DNA from: Amyloporia xantha
Taxonomy: Eukaryota; Basidiomycota; Agaricomycetes; Polyporales; Adustoporiaceae
Assembly (NCBI GenBank): GCA_036971615.1
Contig: JAYKKR010000022.1
Span: 619,918 to 683,917 of the forward strand
Length of the DNA stretch: 64,000 nucleotides
Direction of reading: 5' to 3'
Shown here: positions 22,593-34,163 of the stretch, piece after piece
Numbering within the stretch: position 1 is the stretch's first letter
How the letters are laid out: the number at the start of each line of letters is the position of its first letter
Made by a program: the position numbers and the translations under genes
Notes under the pieces: model-generated
Told to the model about the DNA's origin: nothing
What the model saw: only the letters and a program-made list of their open reading frames with translations
The model's database searches: none

Positions 22593-23025
22593 ACCTGCCT
22601 TTTTGTCGGTGAAGGACGTGTGCTTCTGTGACGTGTACGAAGTAGGCGTAATTGATAATCATGTTGTATATCAATGAAGATGTGTATAGCGCAGTTGGAC
22701 CGTAATGGCGATCGCAAGCCAGTGTACAATTGAAGATTCCTTGCTCTCGGAGATATTTGGAGAGTGCTCGAGTCTCGAGATCGCGATAATATGAGATGGC
22801 AATGATCGCGAGAGCGATCATATCGCGCACGTTCCTTTCCATCTCTCCTGGGAACGCCATACATTCAAAGTTTAATAGCATTGATGTACATGGCCTCCAG
22901 CAGTCTTCCTCGACATCACTACAGAGGGTAGCCTGTTAGGCAGTCTTCTTATCTCAATCGAGACTTTGATCAGGACCGAGGCATCAGGATTCCTACCGTG
23001 TACTTGAGATTCCTCCCAAGTCGAC
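22593..23025. other. Intergenic
   Basis: 430 bp between two plus-strand genes. No gene or repeat was recognised; it holds the 3' UTR of the NmrA-like gene and the promoter of the phosphoglycerate-mutase-like gene. Confidence 0.5.
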
Positions 23026-24514
23026 ATGTCTCATCGCAGCTACTCGGTACGTGTCAATGGCGAATCTCAAATCACCTCTGAACATGTTGCTAATCATTTC
23101 GTATTTGTTCTTTGTGGGGCAGATTGTCTCCGGTTTCTTTGCTCAAGATGATCCTGATGCAGTCCCCGCACTAATTGGCGCGGTGAGTCTCCTGTGTAAC
23201 CTTCTGTCTACCTCTTACGGATTTCGTATGAACATCGTCTCTATCGTCTCCATTTGCTGGTCAGATTGCTGACTAGGCTTCATACACGTTAGCTCCCGCC
23301 GCGTTTCGGGCTTTTGGACGACTCCCCCGACCGCTGGTCAAAATTCCAATCTCGTGTGGCAATGCTGAATAAGTCTGCACCTGAAAATACGACTTACAAG
23401 GTTTGCTTTCTGGGGAGGCACGGACAAGGCTATCGTATGCTTTCAAATCGTTTCGAGAGCTACCCTCAATTTCTAATGCTGTGGCCGAAATTGACAGACA
23501 ATGTTGCCGAGGAAAAATACGGCACGGAGGTGAGCACCCTGATCGAGTTCAATTCGATCATATGCCCAGCTCAGCATGTTGTCTCCGAAGGCTTGGGACA
23601 AGTTGAGTCATCTTCTGCGCCCTCAAAAAATAGAACGAAAAATCTTAAAATAACATCTGCCCAACCTCACACGCCCAGTTACTATTCCAAGCTTTATGGC
23701 GATGAAGAGATTACATGGGGCCCAGACCCTCTCCTAACGCCGCTCGGGATCGAGCAGGCCAAAGCTGCGCATACCGCCTGGCTCGCCGAGATACCGCATG
23801 GCATTCCGGTGCCAGAGCGCTGCTATTCTAGCCCCTTACACAGGGCTCTGAGCACCTGGGAGCTCACCTTCGGCTCGGATGGTGTCCTCGGCGGGAAGAA
23901 CAGTGTCCTGGTAGTTGAGGTATGCGGAGGCCGCCATCTGTGCAGGCCTGCTCACTGATTGAGACGGCCGCGGTCCCAGAATTTGCGCGAGGAGCACGGC
24001 GTGCATACGTGCGACATGCGCGACCCCCTTTCTGCCATCCAGCGCGCCTTTCCGCCGCCGGTGTATACCTTTGAGCCTGGCTTCACCGAGGAGGATCTGA
24101 TCTGGCGGGCGGACGAGCGCGAGACGAAGGAGCATGTGAAAGAGAGGGCGCGGGCTGTGCTTGACAGGATTTTCGAGGAGGTCCCGGAGACTTGTGAGTT
24201 AGACCTTCGTTGTCTCCGAGCTGTCGGTGCCATTTGGCATCTTCGAAAACTATTGGCGGCGGCGGCGGATTTTCTTCCGCGTGCGGTGGAGGCGATCTGA
24301 CCGAGCGATTGAATTCGTATAGATATTTCCGTGACGGCTCATGGAGGGATCATCAACGGTCTGCTAGCAGCGATGGGCCGTGGTCCGTATAGTCTTCCTA
24401 CGGGAGGTAAGGGTCCATAATCATAACATCCCGCAGAGCATGATTGAGACTCATTGCGTCATAGGAGTTCTGCCGCTGGTAGTCAAATGCGAACTCCCAG
24501 TATTTTTGGTCTAG
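23026..24514 (+). CDS. Histidine phosphatase superfamily (phosphoglycerate-mutase-like, PMU1 group)
   Basis: Eight or nine exons. The N-terminal part (MSHRSYS, then IVSGFFAQDDPDAVPALIGA) is followed by FGLLDDSPDRWSKFQ. The catalytic 'RHG' reads VCFLGRHGQGYHNVAEEKYG; the His is the phospho-acceptor of this superfamily. Then WDNYYSKLYGDEEITWGPD, LTPLGIEQAKAAHTAW and RCYSSPLHRALSTWELTF (conserved Arg after 'SSPL'), NLREEHGVHTCDMRDP and the second catalytic His in YISVTAHGGIINGLLAAMG. The PMU1-like fungal group probably dephosphorylates small molecules rather than acting in glycolysis. Exon 23591-23601 is only 11 nt (GCTTGGGACAA) and supplies the expected A-W-D between GTE and YYSKL. The stop is TAG at 24512-24514. 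Confidence 0.9.
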
Positions 24515-24941
24515 CACATGTGTTCTTCTGAGTTTCTGGACTGCTTTAACCCCTGTGCAGCTGCAGATACAGCTTCACATGTACATACGGGCGCACTTGC
24601 GCCGGACGCCAGTGATCGTCCTCGCTGTCTCCTAATTATTACGCGGCAGACGCTGTGCTCGCAAGTTGCATGTAATGTTGAGCTATCTGAAAGAATAGAA
24701 GATAGCCATCTCCAATACTTATATGTCGGAGAAGGCTGTGAGAGCATTACGATAATAGTATGATTTAGGCCGTTCCATCAGCTTGAGCCTGGGTGGTCCG
24801 TGCGTGAGGCGTGAGGAAGAGCGCGCTTAGTCGGACTGCAACACTCTCACCAGTGTCACCACAAAACCAACACAAAACCCTTCTCTGTTTCTTTCTTGAC
24901 TTGCTTTTCCCTACAGCCCTGGATACGACTACTCGGCCTCC
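24515..24941. other. Intergenic
   Basis: About 430 bp between two plus-strand genes. No feature was recognised beyond a pyrimidine-rich stretch (24880-24920) just upstream of the next ATG. Confidence 0.5.
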
Positions 24942-27900
24942 ATGACTATAATGCCAGCTACCACGACAGCAGAGCGGGTTCAGGATATGTCCAATCAGCC
25001 AGGATCAGTCCCATCTGCGTCTTTGGACGATCCTGCAGCGTCTTTGCGGGCAGCTGCGCTCCTGACTCTCAAATCCAAGCGACGCAAGCTCGCTCCGACT
25101 CCTGAGGTATCGATTGGGCTGCCGCCCCGCTCGCTGACTGTGCCGTCGCCTGCACTCGAATTGGATTACGGTCAGGAGGAACCATCCGGTGCGTCCTCTG
25201 CCACTTCGTCCGCACCGACCGCTCCTGCGGCGCCACAGGCGGCGTCGCCCAAACGGGAGCCAAAGGAACCAGACGATTCCCAGGCAAGAGAAGAGGGTGA
25301 GATCAGTGAATCTGAGACGGCACCATCGACACCGGCAGTGCAACCCAAGCTGGAGCCCTCAAACTGAAGCCTTCGCCCAAGGAAAACAGCAAGCCTCTGG
25401 CGCCGCCAAAACCCCCACCAATCAATACGGGTCCTGCCATTGTGTCAAGTGCCCCTCAACCGGCGAGCAGCGTGGTGTCGACAGCTGGAACATCTCGCAG
25501 GATGTCGCCAGAATTATACCCTTATATTGTCGATGCCAATCATGTCAGACCAGGATTGTCCAGTTAGTCCATCGCATACCGACTGTTTTAGCGATATCTC
25601 TGATCGTGGCATTTCCTATAGTGACACAGCAGCAGTACGATACGGCCAAGGATATCGTATTGGATCTACTTGGCTGGGGCGTCCCTCCAGAATACCTTGT
25701 CGACTGTGGTCTCAGTCGCGAGATCGTCTACTACGTTTTTGTTGAACTCAACTTGCGTTTGCCTAGAAACCTGGACACGACTGGAATACCGCCTTATGAG
25801 CCGCCACCGCCAGGCCCCTCTCCCAACCTGGGGAACGTGACTCAACGTTTCGATTCGATGGCTCTGTACTCTCAACACAGCACCCCGATTATCCCTAGCG
25901 ATCAACTTTCTCAGAGACCAGTCCCATCACAAGTTGTTCATTCCGATAGGCCGGCGAGCTCAGCGCCGTCTGCTACTGCTCCTGCCTTCGCCCCGGGTCT
26001 TAGTTCGTCCTCCTCCCAGTCCACTACTAGTACGAGCCTCCTCGACATGGAACAGCAGCGGAGACAAGAGCTCCTTGCTCGCAAAGCCGTACTCGCGTCC
26101 CGTAAATTGAAGCAGCAAGCGTCGGGCTCCTCGACTGGTAGTTCATCTGTCGCGGCACCTACGAGTCCTGCCACCCCCGCTTCCGCGGAATCCAATGATG
26201 TCGACATGGCCGTAGATCCCATTCCAACCGAGACTGTGGACGACTTCCTCAAAACTATTGATCCAGCATCTGACAAGGACAACGGTAACGGCAAGGCTCC
26301 AGCGTCGATTGCGACTTCGGCTTCTGTCAGACGGACCAGCACATTTGATGATATGGATGTAGATGAGCCGATTCCAGGGTTGTCCGTATCCGACGAACCG
26401 AAATCTGCGACCTTATCTTCACTCCTGTCGACATCGTCATTCCGATCGACATCCGTGTCTGAGGTAGTCTCACCATCTTCTGCTTTTCGTCTGCCCTCTA
26501 CCACCGGATCCGCACCCCCGAGTGTTTTAGTACGTTCGCCTTCAGCCACAACCACAGTCAATGGGAGTGATAGCGATGTGGATATGGTCCCCGGACTGAT
26601 CTCCGACCAGGCTAAGCCGGATCCTGTCTCGTTGGCAGCGACATCGCGGCGAGGGACGAAGCGACCGGTCGCGGCCGATTTCGTCGACATGGAACCCGGT
26701 CCTTCGCGCTCGCATTCGAATAACGGATTTCAGAGCTACAACTCGCCATACTATCAGTCATCTGTCAAGCGGAAACTGGGAACGTTCGCGGGGCTAAGCG
26801 GGATGAGACGCTGCGTGATCAACTTGAGTGACAGTGAGGACGAGGACATGGAGGAGGCGCCTAGTTATCGCGGTAACCGGCGTGAGGAGGGTGAATCGGC
26901 GGTACACTCATATCGCAGTGGTCTCCCGAGGGCCACATCAGTCTCGTCCCTCCAGCCGCCCCAGAACGGGAAGCTGCGATCTCGAAATGTATCTCCCGGT
27001 GGTACTCAAGCGGATGTGCTTTCTCCCGCTGCATTGCAACAGAAGGAGGAGGAAATCAGGCAAATGCGAGAAGTGATTGCTCAGCGCGAACAGGAGCGAT
27101 TGAGGAAACTTGCTGCCGTGAGTTTTTGCCTCATGAAGTGGTCTACGAAGACATCTTGATGTCTCCTTCCTCACAGAAGCCCAGATCAACGCCGCCTGCG
27201 TCGACAAGCAACACTGGGACAGTAGCTGTCAAGCAAGAGGAAGACGACTCTGTGGCGTCAGCCTCTCTCTCGCAGAGCCGTGCAACCGATCGTCCGGTCA
27301 ATGGCCATGCTGCATTTTACGTCAGGGACCCCGAGCAATCTAGCAGCCCTGCACCACCTGGTTCGTCGCCGCCTTTTCCAAACGCACGGCGCAGATGCTT
27401 CTGACATGTATCCCCATATGATACAGTATTACCGGTAGCAACACCGCTCTCCGTTTCCTTACCAGCATCTGCTTCAACTAGTAGCGTTGCGACTCCGATT
27501 GGTCCTCTTTTTCGCCTGTTCAATTCAAGAGTTAAAACTGACCCAGTTTCGCATGTTTTGGCTGTTGCTTTGCAGATGTGTTTCCGAATGCTTTCGAACA
27601 TCCTATGACAGGTGACAAAGGCGAGTCAAATCTTTGCTCCTATTCCTTCGCAAAATGTCCACCTCCTTACACAATTGGTCTCAAATGGTTTTCGGTCCCT
27701 TTTTTGTCTGGCGCGCTTTGTTCTACAACTTCTATATTTTCTTTCTGTGCGCACTTGCGTGGGGTGTTTGTTTACATTTCATACATATTGTTAATCTCGA
27801 CAGTTCTAACAGCAGAAGCACGACAAGAACAAGTGGCAAGAGTTTTTTCTTCCGCGATTGCGGTTCTTCAGAATAGCGCTTAACTTCATTCTTTTCTTCT

Positions 27901-28798
27901 CGTCGTGTACACTTTTTGCTTCAAACGGCCTTCTTGCCTCTCATTTTACTTCACTTCTTGGTATCCTCCTTGGTTCTTGCTTTTGTTACTTGCAGATCGA
28001 CGGCACACGACACGGTGTGGGAAGCGACCGAGAACAATTGAATGAAGTCGACGTCATGAGCTCACATGCAGAGACGTCGGCTCAGGTACGTGTCACTTTC
28101 CCTTTGTATCTTCACGTGGATCGTCCGCAGAAGAAGTATCGCCTTCTCGATATGTGCTGATGGATGTGGTTGGTTTTCATCGTTACAGGTACAGTTATCG
28201 TCAAGAAATTGGCAGATACCGGAGCGGACACTGCATGAAGAACGCTCACCTGCATTTGCAGCCTACTTATCACCATTAGACTGGTTCCCAATGCTGCGCT
28301 CACACTCACACCAGCGTTTGTCTGAGAATAGATCCAGCATTTTGACGCTTGACGGAACACCGACTTCACCCTTCATTGACTTGCAGGAGCTGAAGATAGC
28401 TCATACGAAGTACTTGTTGATAGATCCGTCAAAACGATTATGTCAATATGAGATCCCCGGTGGTGGAGAATGTCGGGACCGTGAATGCGAAGATGTTCAT
28501 TTATCTAGGACGCCCGGCGTGGAACCCAGCGGTACGCCCATCTTTCGTTCATATGTGTTCGCTTATGTCTACATTGCGCCTTTCTCATGCCCCTGTAAAC
28601 CGGCTTCTTTCCACTCATCCCTCGATAGATGAAGAGACAGCGCAGTATATCTATGCACATGCCACGATGGCGTCAATCGTGTCGCGATACAACATCAAGG
28701 ACATCAAGGATGCTTTGGAAAATGCACGGCAGCGCAATCCGTCCAAGACCTTTGAGGGCCGCGTCTCAGAAGCATTGGTTTCGCTGGGCCTGTGGTAA
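24942..28798 (+). CDS. Red1/ZFC3H1-like nuclear RNA-surveillance scaffold with C-terminal CCCH finger
   Basis: Large, mostly disordered protein. Near the N-terminus is the short acidic motif EEGEISESE, common in ZFC3H1/Red1 proteins. Next comes a folded patch (TQQQYDTAKDIVLDLLGWGV, PPEYLVDCGLSREIVYYVF), long Ser/Pro/Asp-rich stretches with MDVDEP repeats, and a coiled segment (QQKEEEIRQMREVIAQREQE). A C-terminal zinc finger follows (KRLCQYEIPGGGECRDRECE then DVH), spaced C-x9-C-x4-C-x3-H, then a helical end (YIYAHATMASIVSRYNIKDI). In fission yeast Red1 links the helicase Mtl1 and the exosome to remove meiotic and cryptic transcripts; that role is inferred here. The first exon frame ends at TGA 25365-25367 while the rest needs the next frame (LKPSPKENSKPL), so a one-base frameshift lies near 25320-25364. 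The T-rich part 27540-28000 has uncertain exons. Confidence 0.72.
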
Positions 28799-29428
28799 TT
28801 GTGGGTGCCAGACCTTGGTTCCTTTCGAACGTTCCTCATGGGCGAGCACCGTGCCCTGCTGCCCGCCGCCGGAGCACGACGAGGAGAAGGAAGAACATGG
28901 AGGAGAGATGTAAAGAGCGCGAGGCGCCACCAGTCGACACCGGTCGCTGGCGAATATACAGTAGTTTGAAGTTTGATTCTTGTCTTGGGTAGTTGAGATG
29001 ACCGCCTTTCAGTGCAAGCCTCGAGAGGTGTGCGTATCCGTGTAGATCTTGAGTTTCTGCTGCAGCCGCCGATTACTGTGTACTGCTTGCAGTTTGTTAT
29101 CTGTTGATCTAGGTTTAGCTGTATACCATTGTCTACGTGCAATTGTAACTCTTATTGTTTTCGCGACATGTTCGGATGCAACTGCAGGATTATTGCCTAT
29201 GTGCTGCCATCGTCCGTACTGTATGTGTCGAGCATAGTTAACTTAGCCGCCGCAACGAGATGATGTTCTAAGTCCGAAATGTTGGACCTCCACAGAGTTA
29301 TACTAGGCGTGACTATCATTGGCGGAGCTTCAAATGAAACTATATCTATCATTGTCCGGAGATTGAATCGTAACGTCGCACACCCTGAGCGCCTTTCGTC
29401 GCGTCGCGTCGCGTCGAGTTACTGTACA
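28799..29428. other. Intergenic upstream of SMC6
   Basis: 3' flank of the Red1-like gene and promoter of SMC6. It holds a (CGTCG)4 tract right before the SMC6 start. No other feature was recognised. Confidence 0.5.
29397..29416 (+). repeat. (CGTCG)4 tandem repeat in SMC6 leader
   Basis: Four perfect CGTCG pentamers end 12 bases before the ATG at 29429. The complementary strand contains repeated GACGCGA, which overlaps the ACGCG core of MBF-type cell-cycle sites. Whether it binds a regulator or is just a 5'-UTR microsatellite cannot be told. Confidence 0.6.
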
Positions 29429-32400
29429 ATGCCGAAACGCAGAGCTATTTCCATCAACAGCGACGAAGAGGGCGCGTCTCCAGAAAGCTCTCAGGCCTCC
29501 AAGCGTGCCCGCACGGAGGAAGACAGTGATGAGGAAACCGAAGTAAAGCCATCCCAAGAGAGTCTGCGCGCGAAGAGCAAGGGCAAGTCGCGCCGACGCG
29601 ATGAAGACGAAAACGACATCCAAATCGAAGAGGATGACGATGACGCCCTTGAGCAGACCGCTCCGGACGAAGACGAGGAGAAGAAATTCGAGGAGGAGCA
29701 CGAGGAGGAGATTCGCGAGAGGCTCATGTCCAAAGGCAAGACCCAGGGGGTGAGTGCAGACTGAGTCAATGTAAGCTGTTTATCGCTTATGCCCAGGATT
29801 TCACAGGGCATCGCGGAAATGGGCATTATTGAGTCGCTAGAGATGCACCAGTTCATGTGCCACAAGTACCTGACTTTCACGTTTGGCCCACAAATTAACT
29901 TTATCATTGGTGGGTGCAGGCGTACCGTTTTGCTGCTGAGAAAGGCTTATGATTTTATTTAGGCCACAACGGAAGTAAGTAACGTATACATGCCCCGTAT
30001 CGGCTGCTGATTGACTGCGGCCTCATTTCCAGGCGGCAAGAGTGCGGTCCTGTCCGCGCTCACTGTCGCACTGGGTGGCAAGGCCAACTCGACGGGTCGC
30101 GGCAGCGGCCTCAAGTCGTTCATCCGTGAAGGGCAGAAGTATGTGTCTATATATTCTCACAATGTGCATGTACTCATCCGATGCCCAGCGTCTCCGAAGT
30201 GACTGTCGTCCTGAAGAACCAGGGCGAAGAGGCGTATCGGCCAAAAGACTACGGGAAAAGCATTGTCATCACGCGCCGGTTCACAAAGGAAGGCTCATCG
30301 TCATACAAAATCAAGAGCAAAAATGGCGCAGTTATTTCGACGAAGAGGGAAGAGCTCTCTGCTATCTGCGATCACATGAACATCCAGGTGGATAACCCGA
30401 TGAACATTTTGACTCAGGGTGCGTTTTTCGATTATACTAATAGCTAGCAGCCTGACTAGGCTATTTTCTGCTCTAGATTCTGCTAGGTAAGTAACCGCGG
30501 TGTACATTCGCTCGACCGTCTTGACTCGGCTTCCAGGCAATTCTTGAGCGCCTCTCAGCCTGCGGACAAGTACAAGGTAAGCGAAATCACTCGAATCAAT
30601 ATTTAATCCAAGATTCCAACTGCCACCCAGTTCTTCCTCCGCGGGACGCAGCTCAGTCAACTCAGTGAGGAATACCAAACGTGCTTGGAGAACATCGGCC
30701 AAATGCATAAAGTGCTGAGGCGCAAGTCGGAGACGATCCCCGAGCTTGTAGAGGCATTGGAAGAGGCCACATCGCGATTTCAGGAGGCAGCTAAGGCGCG
30801 GGAGCAGCGGCACAAGGCAGACGAGCTGAAGAAGGAGCTTGCTTGGGCGCACGTGGGCACGAAAGAAAAGGTGCGTCGTGTCACACGTCTGTGAAGAGCT
30901 GCCATTGACGGACCAGCGTTGCAGGAAATGAAAGCTCAGTTCGAAGAGGTAGCGAAGCTGAAACGTCGGCTTCCGAGGATCAAGACAGATCTGGCAAAGG
31001 CAGAAGTGAGCAACATCTTGTGTTTAGCCGTCACAGTGCGCTGAACACCTTTGACAGGAAGCGTTCGCTTCTGCATCCCAGAAGGTGGAGGCATACGAGG
31101 CAGACCTCAGTGGCATGGGCGAGATCGAGCATCTTGACGCTGAGAAGGCAGCTCTGAAGGACCGCCTCCGTGAGAACAGGGCCGAAATCGGGAGGAAAAA
31201 GGTCTGCACGGACGCTAGCCTTCTCGTTGATTATGTACTGATCTATGTTGGGTGGTCTGTCGCAGGCGGAGGAAACCCAGATGAACAGCAGCCTGCAGAA
31301 CCTGAGGAGACAGATTGCGAAGTACGAGAAAGAAATCGCAGACGAGCGGGCGCGGGTTGAGGGGCTCACCCAGGGCAAGCGGGAGGAGACAAACCGCAAG
31401 CTAGAGCAAGCGAGATCAGACTACGAAGAGTCCGAGCAGCGGCTCCAGGCTATTAAGACAGAGAAAGAGCAGAAGATTGCGACGTTGCAGGACGTCGAGC
31501 GCCAAGGCCAAGAGCTCGCCACGCAGATGACTGCCTTGAAGGACCGCATCGTCGAGAATCAAGGCCAGCTCCAACGCTGCATAGAACGCGAGAGAAACAA
31601 GTTGGCGCCGTTTGGGAACCAGATGGACAGAGTCCTCGCGGAAATCGAGAAGGCAAGGTGGCACGGTAACAAACCCGTGGGTCCGTTCGGGCTTTACGTC
31701 AACGTGAAGGACGCAAAGATATGGGGGCCACTGATGCGTGTGCAGCTCGGAGGTCTTATGAGCGCGTTTGCGGTCAGCGATGCGCGGGATCGAGTGGCCC
31801 TGGACGTTCTTTTGAAGCACTTCGGAAACCAGTGAGTCTATAGACGTCTTTCACAGAGCCGGGATGTGAACCAATATGCACAGAAACTGCACCATTATCA
31901 TTTCCGAAGTCGATCTCTACGACTACAGTAAGGGCGAACCTGCGCCTCATGTACCCACTGTATTGCGGACTTTGGAGGTATGTGGAATGGGCTTATACTC
32001 TCTCCCAGTGGCGGATGACAATTCTGACGGCGACGTTTCAGGTCTCTGATCCATATGTTCTGCGTATCTTGATCAATCAGATGCATATTGAAGGCACAGT
32101 GGTGGCGCCCACGCGTCGAGATGCCGACGAGCTCCTCCAGAACGTGGGAAGAGGTGGTCTGGCGTGGTCTGGGGACTTGTATACCGTCCGGCGTTTCGCG
32201 TGCGTAGAAAGCAATCATGTCTTTCGCGGGCGTTTGAGCTGATTATCTGTCGTATGCAGCGAAGGTGGAGGTTCCTCAAACCCGATGATTCCCTTGAACG
32301 CAGGTGATCCGCGTCAACAGCTGTTTACTGGTAGCGATATGGCGGGAGCTAAGAGGTATGTGAGATGCGTTCTACAACGATTCTGGTCACTAATGTGATC

Positions 32401-34163
32401 TCCTCAGGCACTGGGAGGAGGAAATCAAGAAGGCCGAGATTGAATACAACGCTGTCGGTCAGAGGGTCCAACAACTTCGTGCTGAACATAGCCGGCTGAA
32501 GAACGACGTTACGCTTCTGACCGTGTGTAGTACCACTTTTTTCATATTCTCACATTATCTGATAAGGAAAATCTCAGAATCAAGAAGCCCAAGCTCAGCG
32601 TAAGTCAAGAGAACTTAGGGAACTGCGGGACAATTTGGTGTTAGAGGCCAACTATGAAACCCCCGTTGCCATTCAGGCGCTCGAAGAGGCTAAAGCAGTA
32701 CGTTCTGGTCCCTTCTGAGCTTCCTACTTCCTGCCGTTGAGGTTGACCACGTTTCCCAAGGACATGGAGGAGGACAAGGAAGCCACCATCGCGCAGTTTA
32801 CAGTCGTGGAGCAGAAAAGGGCGGAGTTAGATGCGGCGCAAAGACCCTTGCTTGAGAAGCTAGAGCAGATCCAGAAGCAGATCTCGGAGTTCGTGGGTGA
32901 AAAAGACAGGATCACCGTGAGGACCTTATGCATAGGCATCGAGGCGATGTTCCTTATTCAGGGACTCTACAGAAACAAATTGAGGAAGCAGTTCAAGAGC
33001 GTATGGTCGCACAGCAGAACAAACAGTATTATACAAAGAAGTTAACCGACGAGGAGAAGGTGGTCGCAGATGCTGAAGAGGCTTCAAAGACCTTGCAAGA
33101 AGAGTTCCAGGTACGAGATGCAAATTCTGCGTTGTACTAGGCGGATAAACTGATCGTGCTATAAGTCTTGGACGGCGAAAGCTGAGGAATACTGCGAGCG
33201 TTATCCCAACCCTCGCGATGCTGATGAAGTGCGACGGAATCTTGAAGCTGTGCAGACTGCTCTCCGGGAGAGGGAGAGGAGGTTGGTCCAAGCGACTTAG
33301 AGCAATGGCGTACTGCTGACGGTCTTCCTAGGCATGGTGCATCTGTCGAAGAGATGACCGTCGAAGTCAATAAGAAGAAAGCTGCGCTTGATTCTGCGAG
33401 GAAGGATCTGAAAAATATGCTGGCATTGAACAAGGCATGTTACATGCAAACACGTTCTTCTCTGGCCCTTATCTTACCCATACACCTTACAGGCTCTCAA
33501 GAAGTCTGTGAAGGTTCGGCTGACAAAGTGGCACGATTTCCGTCGTCACATTGCTCTTCGATGCAAAGTATACTTTTCATATCACCTTTCCAACCGTGGT
33601 TACTACGGCAAAGTCTTGTTCAATCATGTGCAGGGGACGTTGCAGCTCAAAGTGAAACCATTTCCATCCATGTAATCTAGCGCGTGAGCTCACGACGATC
33701 GTTCCCAGGTCCAAACAGACGACCAGACCCTAACGCAGAACAGCAGAGAAAAGGACCCCCGTTCTCTGAGCGGTGGTGAGAAGTCCTTCTCCACAATTTG
33801 TCTATTGTTATCTCTCTGGGAGTCTATCGGTTGTCCGATCAGATGCCTTGGTACGTGTGTTATCGGGACCCTGAACGGGTGAATGTCGTATCTCACACCC
33901 GATTACAGACGAGTTCGACGTCTTCATGGATGCGGTCAACCGTCGTATCAGTATGAAGATGATGGTGCGTATATTAGCAATAATTTGGACGGGCTTGGTT
34001 GACCAATATATGTGACCAGATTGATACTGCGAACGCGTCAGACCGCAAGCAGTACGTTCTCATCACGCCGCAAGACATGACCAATATCAATATCGGTAAC
34101 ACTGTCCGCGTCCATCGCATGACGGATCCTGAGCGCGGACAAGGCACTCTCGCGTTCAGTTAG
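29429..34163 (+). CDS. SMC6: Structural maintenance of chromosomes protein 6
   Basis: ATPase of the SMC5/6 complex for DNA repair and recombination. An acidic, basic-patch N-terminus ([15 protein letters not shown]) precedes [20 protein letters not shown], Walker A ([20 protein letters not shown]), [11 protein letters not shown] and a first coiled coil. The hinge region is at about 31.6-32.3 kb ([14 protein letters not shown]). A second coiled coil leads to the ABC signature [19 protein letters not shown], Walker B ([15 protein letters not shown]) and the end [16 protein letters not shown]. Stop TAG at 34161-34163. All catalytic motifs are present and the gene looks intact. Two exons are tiny: 29963-29974 (12 nt) inside Walker A and 30477-30486 (10 nt) coding the middle of QDSARQF. 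About 18 introns, mostly 50-60 nt. Confidence 0.95.

Noticed and set aside
25189..25400. Arg/Pro/His-rich N-terminus of the longest frame in the Red1-like gene
   Set aside because: The 24942 frame with EEGEISESE is clearly the coding one up to about 25320; the Arg/His-rich reading is an off-frame artefact.
25938..26690. 250-codon minus-strand ORF opposite the Red1-like gene
   Set aside because: It is the mirror of a Ser/Asp-rich coding exon on the plus strand, and low-complexity codon bias keeps the other strand open.
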